Source: Limanda limanda
Lineage: Eukaryota; Chordata; Actinopteri; Pleuronectiformes; Pleuronectidae
Direction of reading: 5' to 3'
DNA: 64,000 nt
Assembly: GCF_963576545.1 (NCBI RefSeq)
Contig: NC_083638.1
Coordinates: 7,551,022 to 7,615,021, forward strand
Of this stretch, positions 57,713 to 64,000 are shown piece by piece. The translations under genes were made by a program, and so were the position numbers. A model generated the notes under the pieces. The model was not told the DNA's origin, searched no databases, and saw only the letters and a list, made by a program, of their open reading frames with translations. Position 1 is the stretch's first letter, and each line of letters opens with the position of its first letter.

Positions 57713-57920
57713 TATAGACTCTATGTAAAAATAGACGACGCGTTCCTCCTACTGTCCAGAAATGAAGCCAGAAGATCCACGAGCCAGAGTCTGCACAGTA
57801 TCGATGAGGTGATGTCCCATCTGCTGACATGGAGGAGGCAGGGTTCATGACCTATACTGCAGCCAGCCACCAGGGGGGGAGTAAGATGCTTTGGATTCAC
57901 TGATGTTGTTCACCTTTAAA
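57713..57920 (+). mobile_element. MITE-like element with CTCF-like motif, fuller copy
   Basis: The left end TATAGACTCTATGTAAAAAT AGACGAC is the inverted counterpart of the right end of the 42455 copy. The body has AGAAATGAAGCCAGAAGATC, CCATCTGCTGACATGGAGG, GACCTATACTGCAGCCAGCC, ACCAGG and GATGCTTTGGATTCACT in the order of a well-known teleost element of about 210-240 bp. The motif CCACCAGGGGGGGAG (57867-57881) is a damaged CTCF-like word. The 61-codon frame inside is not a gene. Confidence 0.65.
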
Positions 57921-59239
<1,319 letters not shown>

Positions 59240-59325
<86 letters not shown>

Positions 59326-59330
59326 CACAC
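59240..59330. repeat. (CA)n microsatellite, 45 units
   Basis: One AA interruption near 59309. Confidence 0.97.
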
Positions 59331-59487
59331 TGTACATACGCACATAACTGCACATAAAAAGATATAAATAAACTTCCCACACCTGTCTGGTCTTCTATCC
59401 GTGGCGACCTCCTCATCTCCCAGCACACGTCTTTATTTATCAGCAGAAGCTAAAGTGATAAGCCGACAGCTGTTCTCCTGGCACGCT

Positions 59488-59753
59488 ACACACACACACA
59501 CACACACACACAGAGACACACACACACAGGCAGACAGTCACATTTCCGTGACTTCAGAGGACATAACATTGACTTACAAACATTCCCTGGACACTTACTC
59601 TAACTTTGCCTAACCCTAACCCTAACCCCAATTACCCTTAAGTTAACCTTAACCTAACCCTATACACGTGATGTGGACTTGCCTTTTGTCCCCATAAGGA
59701 AGACAAGCTTGTGTAAACAAATTTAAGTCCCTACAACATGAGTAATAGCTTGA

Positions 59754-59785
<32 letters not shown>
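59488..59785 (+). repeat. CA-flanked teleost repeat with telomere-like core
   Basis: CA arrays at 59488-59528 and 59754-59785 flank ATTGACTTACAAACATTCCC, CTGGACACTTACTCTAAC, three CCTAAC-type units at about 59610-59630, then TTTTGTCCCCATAAGGAAGA and CAACATGAGTAAT. The whole matches in order a repeat often found next to CA arrays in fish. The CCCTAA words are part of the repeat and do not mark a telomere. Confidence 0.65.
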
Positions 59786-59787
<2 letters not shown>

Positions 59788-59950
59788 TTCTGACAGCCAT
59801 ATGTTGCACTGGCCAAAAGGTTTCAGATACCAGCGGTGTCTTAAAAAGAGACGGAGATAGTGTGAGCAGAGCTGGTGTGACTTTTTGGCACTTTTAGTGA
59901 TAAGGCTCTTCAATAAGATTGTGGAAACTGTGTGTACCAGAGCCTACAAA

Positions 59951-60279
<329 letters not shown>

Positions 60280-60960
60280 AGATCCATCCATCTATCCATT
60301 TTCTTCCACTTATCCAAGGTTGGGTCGTGGTGGCAGCAGGCTCTTAGCAGGGTGTTCCTGACGTCTCTCTTCCCAGGGAGTCTTTCCAGCTCCTCTTAAT
60401 TTAGGGAAACCGAGGTGTTCCCAGGCCAGATGGGATATGTAGTCCCTCAAGTAAGTTCTGGGTCTTTACTTGACTCTCCTCCCAGTTGGGTGGCCCTGGA
60501 AAACTCCCTGTTAAGATGCTCATCAGGCCCCTTTCAATGCGAAGGTGGAGCAGCTGTACCCCGAGCTTCCACCGGATGCCCAAACTCCTCACTCTATCTC
60601 CAAGTCCGAGCCAAGCCAAGCTGCAGAGAGAACTAATTTCGTCTGCTCGTCCACGATCTCATTATTTCTGGCAGTACAGCTCATAACCGTAGGAGGGAGT
60701 TGGAACATCTACTGCAGCTCAGCTCCTGATACAAACGCCTGCAGTCCTGCTGAAGCTGCGCCGACCAGCCTGTCCATCTCCGCCTCACAAGATACTTCAG
60801 CAAACTCCTTCACTTGTGGCAGCAGCTCCCCCCAAACCAGAAGAAAGCAGTCAAGCATCTTCAGGCAGAGAAGCACGTCCTCCAAACTGGAACATGTGGT
60901 CCCTGCAAATCTAAAATTAAAATGCATATTGTCAAAGGGGAAGTTTAGGTAGTTTCAAGT
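60280..60960 (-). pseudogene. dead LINE reverse transcriptase, 3' part
   Basis: Read on the minus strand, two frame-shifted pieces align with the C-terminal part of a teleost non-LTR retrotransposon polyprotein. The first (60709-60927) gives LLPQVKEFAEVS then EMDRLVGAASAG, matching the stretch after the catalytic palm of the reverse transcriptase. The second (60401-60619) gives LGDRVRSLGIRWKLGVQLLH then LRIERG, the following conserved region. The 3' end is an ATGGATAGATGGATGG-type tail (complement of about 60281-60300), as in many LINEs. The 5' half with the FADD active site is absent, so this is a 5'-truncated, frame-broken insertion of about 680 bp. The clade (Rex or RTE-like) is uncertain. 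Confidence 0.8.
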
Positions 60961-63440
60961 TATATTCCTGCCTCAGATGTATTCAAGGTGTTTTACTTGT
61001 TTATACATGAAGTAAAAAATGAAGGGGAGAGCTTTCAAGAGTTTGGACTGTTTGTTACTTAAAGTTTTGAAAATTGTGGGATACAGCATCTGACATCTGC
61101 TTCAAGCACCTGTGGACAATCATTCCTTTGTTTGGTTCAATGCTGTTCATGTGTTATACTTGATCTTCTCCTTAGAGGCTAACTCTGGGACCTGTACTAT
61201 TATATTTCATTTTCTTAAAGTGTGTTAATCAGAATTTAGATGGTGTCCAAGGTACTAAGCAATGAGAACATCAAAGCTTTCCCTTAAAGAAGGTTTTGAT
61301 ATGTTACCGTACTTATTATTTGTGCATTTTATATTGTAATCCTCTTCTTGGGATCTTAAATTTAGGAATATTAGTTAGAGGTATAATAAAAGCAAACACT
61401 ATAATTGTCCATTGTCTTTTAATGCTGATTTTCCGTCAGACTATTACGGTTCTTGGTCCAAAGCGTTGTTCATCAAAATGCTCAGTATCAAACCACGGAA
61501 TAAGTGACAGTGCAGACCACTTTCACTGGGATGAAATTAAATGTAGTCTGACGGATGCTCCCCAGGAGAGTGGAGCAGAGGCGTGTGCTGAATGATGATG
61601 TTCTGTTTAGAGACCAGGGAGCTCATGTCCCAGCTAAAGCTTCCTCCTAATTGGAGAGGGAGGACTTAAGCCTCCTTCCCAGTGACAGAAGGAGAAACAT
61701 GAATATTGAGACTGTGGAGGAGTGCACATGTTTGTGATTCAGTAATTTAGAAGCACGAGTAATTGGCTCGTTATCAGCCCACCACAACAGTCTTGGCCAT
61801 CCCATAATAAATTATACTTTAATTCTTGTCATTCAAAACACTTTTATATTTATATTTATACCACAAAGTAATAGATCATATTTCAAAACGTCAGATTACA
61901 TCTGATTTTCCTTTTCTTCTTCGGTCTGTCATTTCAAATTAATCACAGGTTTTTAAAATTTAAAACATCTTTTCCCGATACATTAAACATTTAAAGGACA
62001 GATGTTGCCGTCTTCCTTTGTTTATAACATCTGGACATGAGTCACTGTAGTATATCATATATCAAGCTGTGTGAGGTAATAAACTATTTTATATGAGCTG
62101 ACAGTTCATGTTTTAGGGTTTATGTGACTCAAGTTTGACTATGACTTAATGTATTATTTTATTGTATCATGTCATAATACCAGCATACTTACTGGGAGTT
62201 ATGGTGTGTGATACTAAATTTCTTTCTCATTTTACACTTAAGGGGATCAATTTAAAGTGTATTGTATCTGTTGTGGAGCTTTTACAATATCTGTACTGAA
62301 ATTGTCTGATATGTAACTGACCCCTGGTTGTGAGATCACAGTGAACTTATGTAAGGTAATGCTAAAACTGTACTTTGTCATAACTGAGGGGTTTTTATTG
62401 CTTCACTGTGCTCACCATTTGCTTTACATCTATTTTTACCGTCTTTGTAAAATAGGAGGTTGTGATAGTTGTGTGACTTAATGCTTATCCCCTTTTCAAT
62501 ATAACTTTATAAATTAAGAAAGTAGCAAAACAACATAACACATAAAGGCAAAAACAAACAATGCAATGCCAAACGTTATAAAAAACTTTCTGATAGTGAT
62601 ACACTAAAATTATATTATTACTTTAATTCTATAGTACTATGTGTATTACTACTGTGTTGTATAACTATATATTTATATACATCTTTTTAAAGCTCTATAA
62701 GTATACTGAATTACTTTACCATTATACACACACACATATACATATATGTATATAACTGCCAACATAACTATAAACAGTCTAGATTTGCATATACTTATAT
62801 TTCAACGTCTCCTTATACTACTGTTCAAATACAGTATTCATCCTCAAACACTTTGCTCAAGTACATATCTATACAAAACAATAATACTGTAGTGAAAGGT
62901 GCATATGATTTACATGGTTTGTATTTTTATTTGTATTATATTGCCTTTTTAATTCTCTTGTCTACCTCAGCCTGTCCTGCCTGCTGCTGTAACACGTGAA
63001 TTAAAGTTGTACCTCAAGAAAAATAAATAATATATTCGGGAACGATATCAATATTTTTTAATTGTTTAGGTCTCCACTATAATAAGTTATTATTATTGTT
63101 ATTTTAGCTCCTAAAATGTAACTTTTGTCATGTTTCAGTTCATTTGAAGCACTTAGTAAACTTGTTTAGATAATTCATTATTATTAAAATCGATATGTTA
63201 CATGTGTGGAACCTTCACCTTTTTTAGTAAGACTGTAACTAAAGAAATGACTCAACCGAAGCTTTGATTTGAGACCATTTCATTGAGCATAGGGGTGGCC
63301 TGTGGATATCAAAAAGGATAACACGTGAAAAATAGCTCAATACTGACAACTAGAGTTTATTAGAATTTTTTTAAATGTTCATTATGTCATTTAATTGCGT
63401 GGGTTTTTCCTTTTTTTATGCTATTTTAGCGTAGAAACCC
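60961..63440. other. AT-rich non-coding DNA, no gene seen
   Basis: Increasingly AT-rich, with a short CA/TA patch at 62725-62755. GCCTGCTGCTGTAACACGTG AATTAAAG near 62979 resembles a retroelement tail word. Nothing else is recognised. Confidence 0.5.
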
Positions 63441-63843
63441 AGTGGTGGCTACAGTGAGCACCCCTCCGGATCGCACTTGGTACGACCCACAGCCCCTTTT
63501 CCCTGCTCCAGCCTCCGCGGCCGGATCACAACATGTTGGAGCCCGGAGCCGAGCTGCTCCCCCCCGCTGAGTGAACTTTTCTACCCGGGATCCGTCGCCT
63601 TATCCCGGACACAGGAGGCGGAGGAGGAGGCCGGGGCACAGGAAAGAAGAGGAAGAAGAAGCAGAAGAAGAAGAAGGAGAAGTCAGACATGCTGTGAAAA
63701 GAAAACACGTCTTCTTCTTTCTTTACCAACAAACAACAGAAGCCTTTTTAACTCTTACCCGTGAGGAGGAGGAGGTGCAGGAGGAGGAGGTGCAGGAGGA
63801 GAAAGAGAAGCCCGGAGAGAGTGAGGGAAACCCGGGGAGCAAC
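63441..63843 (+). promoter_or_regulatory. GC-rich promoter and 5' leader of the edge gene
   Basis: Composition switches abruptly from AT-rich to GC-rich near 63440. No TATA box is evident, as is usual for CpG-type promoters, and the transcription start cannot be placed. The leader contains purine-rich GGA/GAA repeats (63615-63685 and 63763-63810) and two short upstream ORFs listed separately. Confidence 0.5.
63533..63574 (+). other. upstream ORF, 13 codons
   Basis: ATG at 63533, reading MLEPGAELLPPAE, then TGA at 63572-63574. A minimal second one (ATG CTG TGA) lies at 63689-63697. If both fall in the leader they would be expected to lower translation from the main ATG at 63844. Confidence 0.45.
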
Positions 63844-63904
63844 ATGCAGCTGGCCGCGGTGCTGTGCGGAGCTCTGGTCACTCTGCTGCTCCACCACACT
63901 CCAG
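63844..63904 (+). CDS. first coding exon of a secreted or membrane protein (partial)
   Basis: The ATG at 63844 has A at -3. It opens a 61-nt coding stretch reading MQLAAVLCGALVTLLLHHTP plus the first base of a Gly codon, and ends at TCCAG/GTAAGAAC (GT at 63905-63906), a strong donor. The 20 residues have a short polar start and a hydrophobic core (LAAVLCGALVTLLL) and then His and Pro, as expected for a signal peptide. The intron falls in phase 1. Signal-peptide exons ending in phase 1 are typical of extracellular and receptor genes built from Ig, FN3, LDL or similar modules, but the sequence is too short to name the gene. It is the first ATG in its frame after the stop upstream of 63571, which makes the start choice fairly safe. 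Reading on into the intron meets a stop at 63931. The rest of the gene lies to the right of the window. Confidence 0.65.
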
Positions 63905-64000
63905 GTAAGAACATGTCCGGAGACTGGAGCTGAAACTCGGGCATCTTGTTGCCTGCGTGCCGGTGTGTGTGTGTAGTAGAAGCAGAATAAGAAGTGTTGT

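Noticed and set aside
59605..59660. Telomere-like CCCTAA repeats
   Set aside because: Only about three units, embedded in a known type of CA-associated repeat, so not evidence of a telomere or a chromosome fusion.

Overview
The window looks like intergenic and regulatory DNA from a ray-finned fish, most likely a percomorph-type teleost. The reasons are the density of long CA/GT arrays, the (TA)n, (TCC)n and poly-G/C tracts, and many degenerate repeat families that I recognise as common in teleost genomes. No open reading frame across the first 63.4 kb looks like a conserved protein. The longest ones (up to 170 codons) are translations of GT, CA or TCC arrays or of chance open sequence.

Layout. 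1-7.3 kb: mostly unique DNA with a CA array, a 20-G run and an 81-bp (TA)n array. 7.3-10.35 kb: a non-coding block that resembles a decayed LTR-type element. It holds a TATA-like LTR segment, ETS- and YY1-like motifs, a three-unit 187-bp tandem repeat and an AT-rich end. 10.35-29 kb: unique DNA with a tRNA-derived SINE relic, a minisatellite of about 64-83 bp period, long CA/GT arrays and several fragments of one ubiquitous repeat (here 'family A'). 29-45 kb: more of the same, with an exon-like block on the minus strand (29.5-29.7 kb) and a strong non-coding exon candidate on the plus strand (35.9-36.1 kb). 45.1-45.9 kb: the 3' end of a hAT transposon, with the last 19 residues of its transposase and one terminal repeat, abutting a CpG-dense block. 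46-56 kb: mostly unique, with a candidate exon at 46.4 kb, a 31-bp near-perfect hairpin at 51.8 kb and a (TCC)n array at 52.1 kb. 53.5-60.1 kb: repeat-rich, with MITE-like elements, a 280-bp sequence present twice at about 94 percent identity, and a cluster of CA/GT arrays. 60.3-60.96 kb: a dead minus-strand LINE reverse-transcriptase fragment. 61-63.4 kb: AT-rich and empty.

The one convincing gene part is at the right edge. A GC-rich 5' leader with short upstream ORFs leads to a 61-nt first coding exon (63844-63904). It encodes a signal-peptide-like N-terminus and ends in a good splice donor in phase 1. The gene runs to the right and out of the window, so the desert to its left may be its regulatory territory. 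Splice-site-like pairs at several places could belong to unannotated spliced non-coding RNAs, but some such pairs are expected by chance.

I found no RNA gene, CRISPR array or operon. I cannot show a new biological system here. The best leads are the 51.8-kb hairpin, the 35.9-kb, 46.4-kb and 56.7-kb exon candidates, and the repeat family that carries CTCF-like motifs.
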